8,242 bases of DNA from positions 3,130 through 11,371 of the forward strand of contig DNHA01000030.1 of NCBI GenBank assembly GCA_003486025.1, given 5' to 3'. The DNA is from Micrococcaceae bacterium (lineage in GTDB: Bacteria; Actinomycetota; Actinomycetes; Actinomycetales; Micrococcaceae). Under the pieces are notes generated by a model, which saw nothing but the letters and a program-made list of their open reading frames with translations, made no database searches and was not told the origin of the DNA. Below, one piece after another: positions 1 through 7,362 of this stretch. Positions within the stretch are counted from its first letter, which is position 1, and each line of letters starts with the position of its first letter. A program made the translations under genes and the position numbers.

Positions 1-874
1 CTGAGACCGAGAGGTCATCCTTCAGCTTGAGGGTCAACGCCTGGGAGTGCGAACGCATTGCGCCGATTCGCACGCACAAGCCATCAACGATGATGTGATG
101 ATCCCCGGAGGTCTGCAAGATCTTGTTCGTCTCGGCTCCGGCCTTCCACTCTTCGCGGGACTGGCCGTTGCCGAGGTCCGCATCGATCCAAGGGATCAGC
201 GAGCCCCCTAGCGGCACACCAAACTGGCTGGCGTCCAATCCACCGCGCTGGGCTTCGAGCACCTTGCGGTCAATGTCCAAGATGGCGGAGGCTGGATCAG
301 CTAGTTCGGCGGAGACCGCCGAATTGATGTCCCCGAACTGGGTCAGCAGTTCGCGCATATGGCGTGCGCCGCCACCGGAAGCTGCCTGGTAGGTCATGGA
401 AGTGCTCCACTCGACCAGATTGTTCTTGAACAGCCCGCCCAAACCCATCAGCATGCAGGAGACGGTGCAGTTACCGCCGACAAAGTCCTTAACGCCTGCG
501 ACCAGCGACTGGTCGATGACATTCCGGTTCACCGGGTCCAGCACGATGACCGAGTCTTCGTTCATGCGCAAGGTTGATGCGGCATCGATCCACAGGCCAT
601 CCCAGCCGGACTTGCGCAGCTCGCTGTGCACCTTGGCGGTGTAGTCTCCGCCTTGTGCGGTGACGATAATCGGCAGCTTGGCCAGAGTTTTAATATCGTA
701 GGCGTCCTGCAGCGGCTCGGCGCCCTGAGCAAAGCCAGGGGCTGCGCCGCCGGCATTCGACGTCGAGAAAAAGACCGGGTTCAGTTGCGCAAAATCGCCC
801 TCGTCGAGCATGCGCTGCATCAGCACGGAACCAACCATGCCACGGTAACCAACAAATCCAACAGATGAAGTCAT
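1..874 (-). CDS. asd: Aspartate-semialdehyde dehydrogenase, E. coli type (3' part beyond the window)
   Basis: Catalyses NADPH-dependent reduction of aspartyl phosphate to aspartate semialdehyde, the branch point to lysine/diaminopimelate, threonine and methionine, in the cytoplasm. Seen: 291 codons read to the window edge; E. coli Asd has about 367 residues, so roughly 75 C-terminal residues are missing. The N-terminal NADP-binding stretch [13 protein letters not shown] lies at residues 5-17. The catalytic cysteine is C136 in GGNCTVS. Substrate-binding motif [11 protein letters not shown] is at 163-173. The acid-base histidine is H276 in RSHSQA. The ATG at 874 is chosen because family homology begins four codons later. 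Its Shine-Dalgarno is poor: GGAG sits only two bases upstream. The gene follows a terminator-like hairpin, so it probably has its own promoter, though none is obvious. This is the E. coli-like subfamily, not the shorter Mycobacterium/Corynebacterium type. Function is very secure. Confidence 0.96.
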   Translation of the reverse strand, partial: MTSSVGFVGYRGMVGSVLMQRMLDEGDFAQLNPVFFSTSNAGGAAPGFAQGAEPLQDAYDIKTLAKLPIIVTAQGGDYTAKVHSELRKSGWDGLWIDAASTLRMNEDSVIVLDPVNRNVIDQSLVAGVKDFVGGNCTVSCMLMGLGGLFKNNLVEWSTSMTYQAASGGGARHMRELLTQFGDINSAVSAELADPASAILDIDRKVLEAQRGGLDASQFGVPLGGSLIPWIDADLGNGQSREEWKAGAETNKILQTSGDHHIIVDGLCVRIGAMRSHSQALTLKLKDDLSVS

Positions 875-933
875 ATCTCCATGGTAGGACGCTTCACGGC
901 AACCGTCCCGGTTCGTTACAGCAGTTAAAGCAG

Positions 934-970
934 AATCACACCCGAGACCCAGCAGGGTTCGAGTGTGATT
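934..970 (-). terminator. Hairpin terminator after the folA/small membrane protein group
   Basis: A near-perfect inverted repeat. The left arm AATCACAC-C-CGA-G-ACCC pairs with GGGT-TCG-A-GTGTGATT, with one mismatch, one bulged base and the four-base loop AGCA. It begins 16 bases after the stop of the small membrane protein and lies upstream of asd. Read on the minus strand it is followed by CTGCTTTAAC, a weak T-run, so termination may be incomplete or not classically intrinsic. No gene enters from the plus side, so the minus-strand assignment follows from position. Confidence 0.7.
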
Positions 971-986
971 TGAGTAAGCAGAAGCT

Positions 987-1214
987 TTACTTCTCCTCCA
1001 GCAAGAGCTTGCGATTTTTGATCGCCCACATTGCGGCAAAGATAAATAGTTGCGTGGGGACCAGCAGCAAGATCAGGCCGAAGATCTTCGCGCCGTCGAG
1101 CACCATGAAGAATCCGAGCACCGCCACCACGAGGGCGAGCAGCGGGAACAGCATGTATCCGAGGATAAACAGTGCGTCAGAGTGTTGTTTGAGCTCGCTC
1201 AAGTATTTTTTCAC
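987..1214 (-). CDS. Small two-helix membrane protein of unknown function
   Basis: 75 residues and not recognised as a named family. Seen: a short charged N-terminus ([13 protein letters not shown]), a hydrophobic segment at about residues 15-38, a short turn containing DGAK (40-43), a second hydrophobic segment at about 42-65, and a basic/acidic tail ([10 protein letters not shown]). This predicts a helical hairpin in the cytoplasmic membrane with both ends on the same side, probably inside. There are no cysteines, histidine clusters or catalytic motifs. The start is GTG at 1214, five bases after the folA stop. An AAAAGGA Shine-Dalgarno overlaps the folA end, so it is almost certainly co-translated with thyA and folA. 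A strong hairpin follows. The tight coupling and clean two-helix pattern argue that it is real. A role in folate or nucleotide metabolism cannot be inferred from proximity alone. Confidence 0.8.
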   Translation of the reverse strand: MKKYLSELKQHSDALFILGYMLFPLLALVVAVLGFFMVLDGAKIFGLILLLVPTQLFIFAAMWAIKNRKLLLEEK

Positions 1215-1219
1215 GTAGG

Positions 1220-1768
1220 TTAGTCCTTTTCACGGATCCAGGATTCGAAGCGGTATTCGGTTCCGCTTTTTGAGCTGTGCCATTGTTCGGCCGGGTCGGC
1301 TGAGGACAGGACAAAGTCTTTGGTCAATGCGGGGGCTTTGGTATCCCCGGCGGGGCTGAGGTTCAGCCTTGTAATCACGGCGATGTCCAGCAAATCGACG
1401 GTGGCGGCGTAGAGCTTGCCTCCGCCGATAATCCAAATTTCTTCGCTGCCTTCGCTGTGTCTAGCCAGAGCCAAGGCTTCGTCCACTGAGCCGGCCGGAA
1501 GTGCGCCGGCGTTCCGCAGCTGTTCGTGATCACTGGAGGTCAGAACGATGTTACTGCGGTTCGGCAGGGGTCGGTATTTCTCCGGGAAAGAGTCCCAGGT
1601 CTTGCGGCCCATCACCACCGGATGGCCGGCGGTGACCCGTTTAAAATGCGCGAGATCTTCTGGCTGATGCCATGGCATAGGGCCCGAAGCACCAATAATG
1701 CCGTTGGAACCCTGCGCCCAGATGGCACCTATGAGGCTCTTCGATTCTTTCGCGTGGCGTGAACTCAT
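1220..1768 (-). CDS. folA: Dihydrofolate reductase
   Basis: Reduces 7,8-dihydrofolate to tetrahydrofolate with NADPH and is the classic trimethoprim target. It regenerates the folate oxidised by ThyA. Seen: 182 residues, slightly longer than the usual 160-170 because of a ten-residue N-terminal lead before the first strand (SLIGAIWAQ, 11-19). [13 protein letters not shown] (22-34) covers the Met20-type loop. PEDLAHFK (36-43) contains D38, which aligns with the catalytic Asp27 of E. coli. The NADPH-binding GRKTWDSFP is at 54-62, [12 protein letters not shown] at 66-77, and the glycine-rich IIGGGKLY at 113-120. The ATG at 1768 overlaps the thyA stop in an ATGA junction, with AAGGGAAG about nine bases upstream inside thyA. 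Translational coupling to thyA is therefore likely. The next gene follows after five bases. Confidence 0.96.
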   Translation of the reverse strand: MSSRHAKESKSLIGAIWAQGSNGIIGASGPMPWHQPEDLAHFKRVTAGHPVVMGRKTWDSFPEKYRPLPNRSNIVLTSSDHEQLRNAGALPAGSVDEALALARHSEGSEEIWIIGGGKLYAATVDLLDIAVITRLNLSPAGDTKAPALTKDFVLSSADPAEQWHSSKSGTEYRFESWIREKD

Positions 1769-2580
1769 ACCGCAACGCTTCCCTTGATTGTTGGGTGATG
1801 CTGGTAGTCATTGAGCACAAAGTCTTCGAGCGTGTAGTCAAAGAGCGACTGTGGCTTGGACGCGAATTCCAACGTTGGGTAGGGATACGGATCGCGGCTG
1901 AGCTGTTCGCGAACCTGGTCCAAGTGGTTGGTGTAGATGTGTGTGTCTCCACCGGTCCAGATGAACTCTCCGGGTTCCAAATCAAGCTGCGCGGCGACCA
2001 TCTTGGTCAGCAGCGCGTAGGAAGCAATGTTGAAGGGGACCCCGAGGAACATGTCGGCGCTGCGCTGGTAAAGCTGGCAGGAGAGTTTTCCGTCGGCCAC
2101 ATAAAATTGGAAGAACACGTGGCACGGAGGCAGCGCCATGTGCTTAATTTCCGAGACATTCCACGCCGAAACAATATGGCGACGCGAATTCGGGTTGCTG
2201 CGCAGGGATTCCATGACCTCAGAAATCTGGTCGATGTGCGCACCGTCCGGGGTGGGCCAGCTGCGCCATTGCACACCATAAACCGGACCGAGCTCGCCGT
2301 CGGCATCGGCCCACTCGTTCCAAATGCGCACGCCTTGATCCTGCAGCCACTTCACATTCGATTCGCCACGCAGGAACCACAGCAGTTCCGCGGCGACAGA
2401 TTTGAAATGCACCCGCTTGGTGGTGATCAGCGGGAAAGATTTACTCAGATCAAAGCGGAGCTGGCGGCCGAAGACCGAAAGTGTGCCGGTGCCGGTGCGA
2501 TCCTCTTTTGCGGTGCCGTTTTCCAGCACGTCGCGCAGCAGATCTTCGTAGGGGGTGTCGATGTTCTGGGAAGTCACCAT
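1765..2580 (-). CDS. thyA: Thymidylate synthase, folate-dependent (ThyA type)
   Basis: Methylates dUMP to dTMP using 5,10-methylene-THF as both carbon donor and reductant, releasing dihydrofolate for FolA. Seen: 271 residues, close to the typical 264. Phosphate-binding RTGTGT is at 28-33 and [15 protein letters not shown] at 58-72. [11 protein letters not shown] (131-141) carries the arginine pair. The catalytic nucleophile is C153 in [31 protein letters not shown] (172-191) binds dUMP and [10 protein letters not shown] is at 210-219. The C-terminus is IKGSVAV, matching the family's usual terminal IK-P/S-VA. The ATG at 2580 has no good Shine-Dalgarno (only GATGGA abutting it). The GTG at codon 2 is an alternative start, and homology begins at about TPYEDLL (residue 9). 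The gene lies 58 bases after the GNAT gene and overlaps folA by four bases. Confidence 0.97.
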   Translation of the reverse strand: MVTSQNIDTPYEDLLRDVLENGTAKEDRTGTGTLSVFGRQLRFDLSKSFPLITTKRVHFKSVAAELLWFLRGESNVKWLQDQGVRIWNEWADADGELGPVYGVQWRSWPTPDGAHIDQISEVMESLRSNPNSRRHIVSAWNVSEIKHMALPPCHVFFQFYVADGKLSCQLYQRSADMFLGVPFNIASYALLTKMVAAQLDLEPGEFIWTGGDTHIYTNHLDQVREQLSRDPYPYPTLEFASKPQSLFDYTLEDFVLNDYQHHPTIKGSVAV

Positions 2581-2587
2581 TCCATCG

Positions 2588-2611
2588 TAGCTGTAGCGCT
2601 AGCGCTAGAGC
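2588..2611. repeat. Hexamer tandem repeat and palindrome before thyA
   Basis: Four head-to-tail hexamers TAGCTG, TAGCGC, TAGCGC, TAGAGC fill 2588-2611 in the thyA leader. Within them, TAGCGCTAGCGCTA (2594-2607) is a perfect 14-base palindrome. A second small palindrome, CCACAGTGG (2611-2619), abuts it, and CGCTAGC recurs at 2633-2639 at the GNAT stop. The CTAGCG/CGCTAG arms could form a hairpin across the GNAT-thyA gap. It may be a protein-binding site, an RNA structure or a slippage-prone repeat; the sequence alone does not decide. Confidence 0.6.
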
Positions 2612-2638
2612 CACAGTGGAAATGTGAGACTTCGCTAG

Positions 2639-2968
2639 CTATTGCGTGGCAACCATGTCGTGGTATTCGGGATAGCGGTTCAAGTAGTCCTGCACATAAC
2701 TGCATTCAGGAACTATTTTGGCTCCCTCGGCCCGTAATTTATCCAGCACCATGGTCACCAGCGCACGCGCGTAACCTCGCTTGCCGAATTCCTCGTTAAC
2801 GATCGTATGCTGCAAGGTCACCAGCTGGTCTTCACGCTGATAGCCAATAAAGCCAATGAAGGTCGAACCATGCCAAAGGCTGTACCGTTGGCGGCTCTCG
2901 TCATGATCCAGGCGCAACCCTTGATGCACAATTTTCTGGACTGGCTGCTCTGGCTGATGAGCGGACAT
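2639..2968 (-). CDS. YjdJ/Acetyltransf_CG-type GNAT-family protein
   Basis: 109 residues, the usual size of this compact GNAT subfamily (N-acetyltransferase-like, COG2388 type). Seen: a central beta region (RYSLWHGSTFIGFIGYQ, about 28-44) and the motif-A acetyl-CoA loop HTIVNEEFGKRGYARALV (54-71) with R/K-x-G-x-A spacing. The diagnostic C-terminal stretch KIVPECSYVQDYLNRYPEY lies at 84-102 and includes a conserved cysteine (C89). Members probably bind acetyl-CoA, but their substrates are mostly unknown and I do not assign one. The ATG at 2968 is firmly set by a strong AGGAGG eight bases upstream. A candidate promoter sits between this gene and the mutT1 stop. thyA follows after 58 bases, so co-transcription is plausible but not shown. 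Confidence 0.87.
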   Translation of the reverse strand: MSAHQPEQPVQKIVHQGLRLDHDESRQRYSLWHGSTFIGFIGYQREDQLVTLQHTIVNEEFGKRGYARALVTMVLDKLRAEGAKIVPECSYVQDYLNRYPEYHDMVATQ

Positions 2969-3006
2969 GGCATTGGCCTCCTAGGACGTGATTTCTCTCA
3001 CCTCTA

Positions 3007-3035
3007 GTCATAGTCGCTTTTGAGGGTAGATGCAA
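3007..3035 (-). promoter_or_regulatory. Candidate vegetative promoter for the GNAT-thyA-folA group
   Basis: Read on the minus strand, TTGCAT (3030-3035) and TATGAC (3007-3012) are separated by exactly 17 bases. They match three and four of six positions of the vegetative -35 and -10 consensus. The start site would fall at about 3000, giving a leader of about 30 bases with AGGAGG before the GNAT ATG. It lies wholly in the 81-base gap after mutT1. The matches are moderate, so this is a prediction only. Confidence 0.4.
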
Positions 3036-3049
3036 CGAGTGTCCAGCGG

Positions 3050-4051
3050 TTAGTCGTGATAAGGGGCGTGGATCTCCACCGAGACGAACTTATTCTTGGA
3101 TCCTGGCACCTGATGGGCGATGATAACTCCGCCCGGTTCCAGGAATGGATCACTGCTTGGCAGGACCGCGGCGGCCTTGGCCGAAAGCTTGGAACGCAAT
3201 ACTTCCATGGCCAAGGGAAGCACCGGGCGATGCATGCACACCACCTGCGAGCGTGCCTTGGCGACAAGCTTTTCCAGGGCACGGGTGGCCTTGTCCGGCT
3301 TTCGCTTGGCCGCATGCTCGGTGATCGCGCTGAGGGTTTTCAGTTTGATTTCGTGCAGGGACACGTAGGGGGTCACTGTTTGCACACAGCGCACCCAGGG
3401 GGACGAAGCGACGTATGACGGGCGCCAGGCTTCGAGCAGTCGAGCCACCGCGAGGGCCTGCCGTCTGCCGGTAGCAGCTAGCGGACGTTCGCCCTCGGCA
3501 CGGGTCCATTTGCCGCGGGGCTTGGCTTTGGCGTGGCGCACAATGATGAAAGGCGTGCTTTCTAAGTATTGCTTCGCATGGGCCTTGAGCAGATCATCAA
3601 GCGGAGCGATATCCGAGGGGTTGGTCAACTGTCCTCGGGCCTGTTCTGCCGGTACCCAGCGCGACTGGTCGCATTCGGTCCCGTCGGGTTGCTCGATGAT
3701 GCCAGCGGCAACTTGTGCCGCCCAGTAGTACACAACCTTCGTTTTGCTTTTGACCGAGTATGCGGTGGCCGCTAGCGGCAGGCCCAGGGTGATGTTCAGC
3801 CCGATTTCCTCGCGGACCTCGCGGATCGCGCATTCGGGAATCGATTCTCCGGCGTCGAGCTTGCCCTTGGGCCAAGACCAATCGTCATAGCGCGGACGGT
3901 GGATGAGCAGCACCTGCAGTTGTCCATGTTCAATTCGCCAAGGGATCGCCCCGGCGGCAATCACATCAAATTCGCCGAGTCGGATCTCTTCGGCATCGCT
4001 GGAGCGTTGCAGTGAGCAAAGCACCAAGCGGGAGTCTGGAGTACTGGTCAC
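3050..4051 (-). CDS. mutT1: MutT1-like Nudix hydrolase fused to a histidine phosphatase domain
   Basis: 333 residues in two domains, as in mycobacterial MutT1 (about 317 residues). That enzyme hydrolyses 8-oxo-(d)GTP and dinucleoside polyphosphates, cleaning the nucleotide pool. Seen: a complete Nudix box at 63-85 (G63, E69, R77-E78, E81-E82, G84) after the typical HRPRYDDWSWPKG. A short linker leads to a histidine-phosphatase domain from about 167. It has RHA at 172-174 (phospho-acceptor H173), R221 in SSPWVRC, acid-loop E245 and second histidine H274 in CMHRP. RHA replaces the commoner RHG, as in SixA-like members. The GTG start at 4051 shares its G with the ppk TAG stop (TAGTG), and no good Shine-Dalgarno precedes it, so translation probably depends on ppk. 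About 28 residues precede the Nudix fold, so a slightly later start is possible. Adjacency to ppk also occurs in Mycobacterium. Confidence 0.93.
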   Translation of the reverse strand: MTSTPDSRLVLCSLQRSSDAEEIRLGEFDVIAAGAIPWRIEHGQLQVLLIHRPRYDDWSWPKGKLDAGESIPECAIREVREEIGLNITLGLPLAATAYSVKSKTKVVYYWAAQVAAGIIEQPDGTECDQSRWVPAEQARGQLTNPSDIAPLDDLLKAHAKQYLESTPFIIVRHAKAKPRGKWTRAEGERPLAATGRRQALAVARLLEAWRPSYVASSPWVRCVQTVTPYVSLHEIKLKTLSAITEHAAKRKPDKATRALEKLVAKARSQVVCMHRPVLPLAMEVLRSKLSAKAAAVLPSSDPFLEPGGVIIAHQVPGSKNKFVSVEIHAPYHD

Positions 4052-6267
4052 TAGTTGTGCAGTCCACTCGTCCGGCGCCGGGCATGTTCTTCCATAAGCC
4101 AGAATTGGATATCGGTCAGCGGGTTTCCCTCGGCATCACGATGATGCCGGGTCCAGGCACCGTCTGGTCCCAAATGCCAGCTCATGGTGGAGTCGTCCAT
4201 ATAGCGCTTCATCAGTCCGGTCATGGTATCGATGTCCTCCTGGTCGCGCAGTGAGACCAATGCTTCCACTCGGCGATCCAGGTTTCGATGCATCATGTCG
4301 GCGCTGCCGATATAGACCAAAGGGTCACCGGAATTCGCAAAAACGAACACTCGGCTGTGTTCCAGGAATCTGCCCAGGATCGAACGAACCTCGATGTTCT
4401 CGCTCAATCCTGGAAGCCCTGGGCGCAGCGCACAGATACCGCGCACGATCACATTGACCTTGACTCCGGCCTGGCTGGCTCGGTACAGCGCGTCAATAAT
4501 GGCTTCATCAACCATCGAGTTGACCTTGATGTAGACCGAGGCATCCTTCCCCTCGGCGGCATTGCTGATTTCTTTTTCAATCAGTTCCAGCAACCCGGTG
4601 CGTACGGTCCGGGGAGCCACAAGCAACCGGTGATAGGTGGAACGCGGGGCGTAGCCGGAGAGCTGGTTGAAGAGCCTTGAAACATCTTCGCCCACGGCTT
4701 CATCGCAGGTCAGCAAGCCGAAGTCCTCGTAGTAGCGAGCCGTGCGCGGGTGGTAGTTACCGGTGCCGATATGGCAGTAGCGGCGTAGTTTGTCGCCTTC
4801 CTTGCGCACCACCAAGGAAAGCTTGGAATGGGTTTTCAGGCCCACAATCCCGTAGACCACGTGCACGCCGGCTTGCTCCAGTTTGCGGGCCCAGCTGATA
4901 TTTGCCTGCTCATCGAAGCGGGCCTTGATTTCTACCAGGGCGAGGACCTGCTTGCCGGCCTCTGCGGCGTCAATCAATGCGTCGACAATGGGGGAGTCCC
5001 CACTGGTGCGGTACAGGGTCTGCTTGATTGCCATGACCTTGGGATCAGAGGCTGCCTGCTCCAGGAAGGCCTGCACCGAAGTGGAGAAGGAATCATAGGG
5101 GTGGTGCAGCAGGATGTCGCGCCGGCGGACCGCACCGAAGACGTTGGCGGCCTTCGCGGTTTCCGACTCGTTAAGGAACCGGGAGGTGTGCCCAACATGC
5201 TTGGTGTAGTGCAGTTCGGTCCGGTCCAGCGAGGCGATCACCCCCAGTCCGCGCAAGTCCAAGGGAGCTGGCAGTCTAAAGACCTCATCGTCTTCGATAT
5301 TCAGCTCGCGCACCAGCAGTTCGAGGATCTGCGGATTAACATCATCGACAACTTCCAGACGAACCGGCGGGCCAAAGCGGCGGCGCAGCAGTTCCTTCTC
5401 CAGAGCCTGGAGAAGATTCTCTGCGTCGTCTTCTTCCACCTCCAGGTCCTCGTTGCGGGTCACCCGGAAGAAGTGGTGCTCCACGATTTCCATCCCCGGG
5501 AACAACAAGTCCAAGTGCACCGCGATGAGTGCTTCGAGCGGGATGAAGCGTGCGGTGCGCTGGGAGGAATGGGCGGCTTTGACGCCATCGATGCCGACTA
5601 GCCGGGCAATGGTGTCCGGCACCTTCAAACGGGCAAACAATTCTTTGCCGGTCAGCGGGTTGCGCACTACCACCGCAAGGTTCAGCGAGAGTCCGGAGAT
5701 GTACGGGAATGGGTGGGCGGGGTCCACGGCGAGCGGGGTGAGCACCGGGAATACCTGGGAGATGAACCATGCGGAAAGTGTTTCGCGTTCGGCAGCGCCG
5801 AGCTCGTCCCAGCGAGTAATACGGATGCCTTCTTCGGCCAAGGCCGGGCGTACCTGGTCGGCAAAAACCATTGCATGGCGCATCTGCAGCTCATGAGCAG
5901 AATTAAGCAGCAGTTCGAGCTGGTCTACCGGGTTCATGCTGTTGGCTGCGGGCACTGCCATGCCCGTGGCAATGCGGCGTTTGAGCCCGGCCACCCGCAC
6001 CATGAAAAATTCGTCCAGGTTTGAACCGAAGATTGAGAGGAAATTGACCCGTTCAAGCAGCGGCAGGCTGACATCTTCGGCCAATTCCAGGACCCGCGCG
6101 TTGAAGTGCAACCACGAGAGCTCGCGGTCCAAGAAGCGTTCATTGTTAAAATCACCCTGGGGATGGCGCACGGGCGATTTGACCGCCGGCTCAATGCGGT
6201 CTTCATTCGTCTTGGATGCTGGCACATCACGAAGCTGTGATGCCGGCTGTCTCGGGGTGGTGTTCAT
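4051..6267 (-). CDS. ppk: Polyphosphate kinase 1
   Basis: Reversibly polymerises the gamma-phosphate of ATP into inorganic polyphosphate and is usually membrane-associated. Seen: 738 residues from the chosen start, typical for actinobacterial PPK1 (about 690-740). After a low-complexity lead of about 40 residues comes the N-terminal domain ([19 protein letters not shown], about 45-63; [19 protein letters not shown], about 78-96). The first phospholipase-D-like catalytic domain has [13 protein letters not shown] (about 414-426) and the autophosphorylated histidine H480 in [21 protein letters not shown] follows. The second carries H637 in [11 protein letters not shown] and [15 protein letters not shown]. 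All active-site histidines are intact. The ATG at 6267 is preferred. The frame stays open to a TTG at 6327, but those 20 residues ([20 protein letters not shown]) look non-conserved. Shine-Dalgarno signals are weak for both. It lies 85 bases after mshD and runs directly into mutT1. Confidence 0.96.
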   Translation of the reverse strand: MNTTPRQPASQLRDVPASKTNEDRIEPAVKSPVRHPQGDFNNERFLDRELSWLHFNARVLELAEDVSLPLLERVNFLSIFGSNLDEFFMVRVAGLKRRIATGMAVPAANSMNPVDQLELLLNSAHELQMRHAMVFADQVRPALAEEGIRITRWDELGAAERETLSAWFISQVFPVLTPLAVDPAHPFPYISGLSLNLAVVVRNPLTGKELFARLKVPDTIARLVGIDGVKAAHSSQRTARFIPLEALIAVHLDLLFPGMEIVEHHFFRVTRNEDLEVEEDDAENLLQALEKELLRRRFGPPVRLEVVDDVNPQILELLVRELNIEDDEVFRLPAPLDLRGLGVIASLDRTELHYTKHVGHTSRFLNESETAKAANVFGAVRRRDILLHHPYDSFSTSVQAFLEQAASDPKVMAIKQTLYRTSGDSPIVDALIDAAEAGKQVLALVEIKARFDEQANISWARKLEQAGVHVVYGIVGLKTHSKLSLVVRKEGDKLRRYCHIGTGNYHPRTARYYEDFGLLTCDEAVGEDVSRLFNQLSGYAPRSTYHRLLVAPRTVRTGLLELIEKEISNAAEGKDASVYIKVNSMVDEAIIDALYRASQAGVKVNVIVRGICALRPGLPGLSENIEVRSILGRFLEHSRVFVFANSGDPLVYIGSADMMHRNLDRRVEALVSLRDQEDIDTMTGLMKRYMDDSTMSWHLGPDGAWTRHHRDAEGNPLTDIQFWLMEEHARRRTSGLHN

Positions 6268-6352
6268 CTGCTTAACTCGCTTCTTTCTGCAAGTGGAAAC
6301 CTCATTGCACCTCAACGCACCGTTCAAAAACTGGTTAATCGCCGGTGCACGA

Positions 6353-7312
6353 TTATTCTATCTGCTGAGGACCGTACATGATGTCGGTGTCCCAGAGTGT
6401 GAAGCCCAGTGAGCGGTACAGCTTTACCGCTGGTTCGTTGTCGGCGTCAACGTAGAGCAGAACCGAGCCAACGCCGAGCTCGAACAGGTAGTTCACACCC
6501 ATGGCCGTCAAGATCCGGCCCAGACCCAGGCCTTGGGCCTCGGGAATCACACCGACAACATAAACCTCGCCCATGGGGCGAATCTCATCGGATGTTGCGG
6601 GATGGATCTTGGTCCAGTGGAAAGCGACCAGCTGTTCTTCAGCATCAAAGGCCAAGAAGAAGCCCGTGGGGTCAAACCAGTCTTCGGCCATGCGCGCATC
6701 CAGATCCGTCAAGGTCAGTGAACCCTGTTCCGGGTGGTGCGCAAAGGAAGCGCTATTTGCTTCCAGCCAGGCTGGCTCGTCCTCTCCCACGCGGAAGGTG
6801 CGCACCGTGCTGCGTTGCTTGAGTGCGGGGACTTCTAACGCTTCGGAATCGTCGCGGCGCAACTTGTAAAGCTCGCGCACGGTGGCAAGGCCGATGCCGG
6901 CTGCTAACTTTTTGGCCGCTGGATGTCCGCCGTGGGCCCACGCCTGGATGCTGCTCAAATCGAGGTCTTCGCCGAGGCGTTCAAGCAACGCCGAACCGAT
7001 TCCTTGCTCGCGGTGGGCTGGGTGCACCACTAGTTCTACCACCCAGCTATTCGATGCGCTGTCGCGGACCGCGGCAAGCACACCGACCAGGGTGCTTTCC
7101 CCTGGTGCCAACTGGTTCTCTGCGCGCAGGCTCAGCACCGATTCGGTGGAATCCTCCGTGGCTAGGGCCACCAGGGTCTGGTCGCTGAGCGGTGGATTCC
7201 CATCGGATTCCTGCGCCGCGGTGGCAAGCTTTCGAACCTCGGAAAGATCGCGTTCTTCCAGTTCACCTTGCGTTTTCAGGATGGTCAAAGTTGTCTGTGG
7301 CAGTTCGCTCAT
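6353..7312 (-). CDS. mshD: Mycothiol synthase (tandem GNAT acetyltransferase)
   Basis: Transfers acetyl from acetyl-CoA to Cys-GlcN-Ins, the last step in making mycothiol, the main low-molecular-weight thiol of actinobacteria. Seen: 319 residues (M. tuberculosis MshD has 315) in two GNAT domains. The N-terminal acetyl-CoA loop is [20 protein letters not shown] (91-110). The C-terminal domain carries the family signature [11 protein letters not shown] (190-200), [13 protein letters not shown] (211-223), the loop [19 protein letters not shown] (250-268) and [21 protein letters not shown] (284-304). In the known enzyme the C-terminal domain is the active acetyltransferase. The ATG at 7312 has AAGGTG six bases upstream. 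The gene begins 50 bases after the glnR stop, so co-transcription is plausible. The same glnR-mshD pairing exists in M. tuberculosis (Rv0818-Rv0819). Confidence 0.95.
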   Translation of the reverse strand: MSELPQTTLTILKTQGELEERDLSEVRKLATAAQESDGNPPLSDQTLVALATEDSTESVLSLRAENQLAPGESTLVGVLAAVRDSASNSWVVELVVHPAHREQGIGSALLERLGEDLDLSSIQAWAHGGHPAAKKLAAGIGLATVRELYKLRRDDSEALEVPALKQRSTVRTFRVGEDEPAWLEANSASFAHHPEQGSLTLTDLDARMAEDWFDPTGFFLAFDAEEQLVAFHWTKIHPATSDEIRPMGEVYVVGVIPEAQGLGLGRILTAMGVNYLFELGVGSVLLYVDADNEPAVKLYRSLGFTLWDTDIMYGPQQIE

Positions 7313-7332
7313 ACCTTCACCTTAGCCCGATG

Positions 7333-7346
7333 GTCCGCGCGTGGAC
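7333..7346. repeat. Near-palindrome in the glnR-mshD gap
   Basis: GTCCGCGCGTGGAC reads the same on both strands apart from one internal mismatched pair (G at 7337 against T at 7342). It lies mid-way in the 50-base gap, between the glnR stop and the mshD Shine-Dalgarno. It has no T-run and so is a poor terminator. It might be a weak hairpin or an operator. GC-rich palindromes also arise by chance. Confidence 0.3.
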
Positions 7347-7362
7347 TAGTAGCGGAACAAAC

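Noticed and set aside
123..868. Several plus-strand frames at the left end
   Set aside because: All are antisense to asd, which reads without interruption from 874 to the window edge with its catalytic cysteine and histidine.
1759..2799. Long plus-strand open frame (346 codons) across the thyA region
   Set aside because: It is antisense to thyA, whose catalytic and substrate motifs are all intact. The antisense translation shows no recognisable domain, and long antisense frames are common in high-GC coding DNA.
3768..3779. Perfect 12-base palindrome GCCGCTAGCGGC
   Set aside because: It lies within the mutT1 coding sequence in a non-conserved loop. Such palindromes are expected by chance in GC-rich coding DNA, and it is not linked to a promoter.
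4828..5601. 257-codon plus-strand frame inside ppk
   Set aside because: It lies opposite the conserved core of PPK1. The composition is typical of a shadow frame, and there is no start signal or family resemblance.
5342..5770. Minus-strand 142-codon frame within ppk
   Set aside because: It is a proline/arginine-rich out-of-frame reading of ppk with no family motifs.
7313..7362. Rho-independent terminator between glnR and mshD
   Set aside because: The only inverted repeat there is a 14-base near-palindrome with a mismatched pair and no following T-run, so it is not supported as a terminator.
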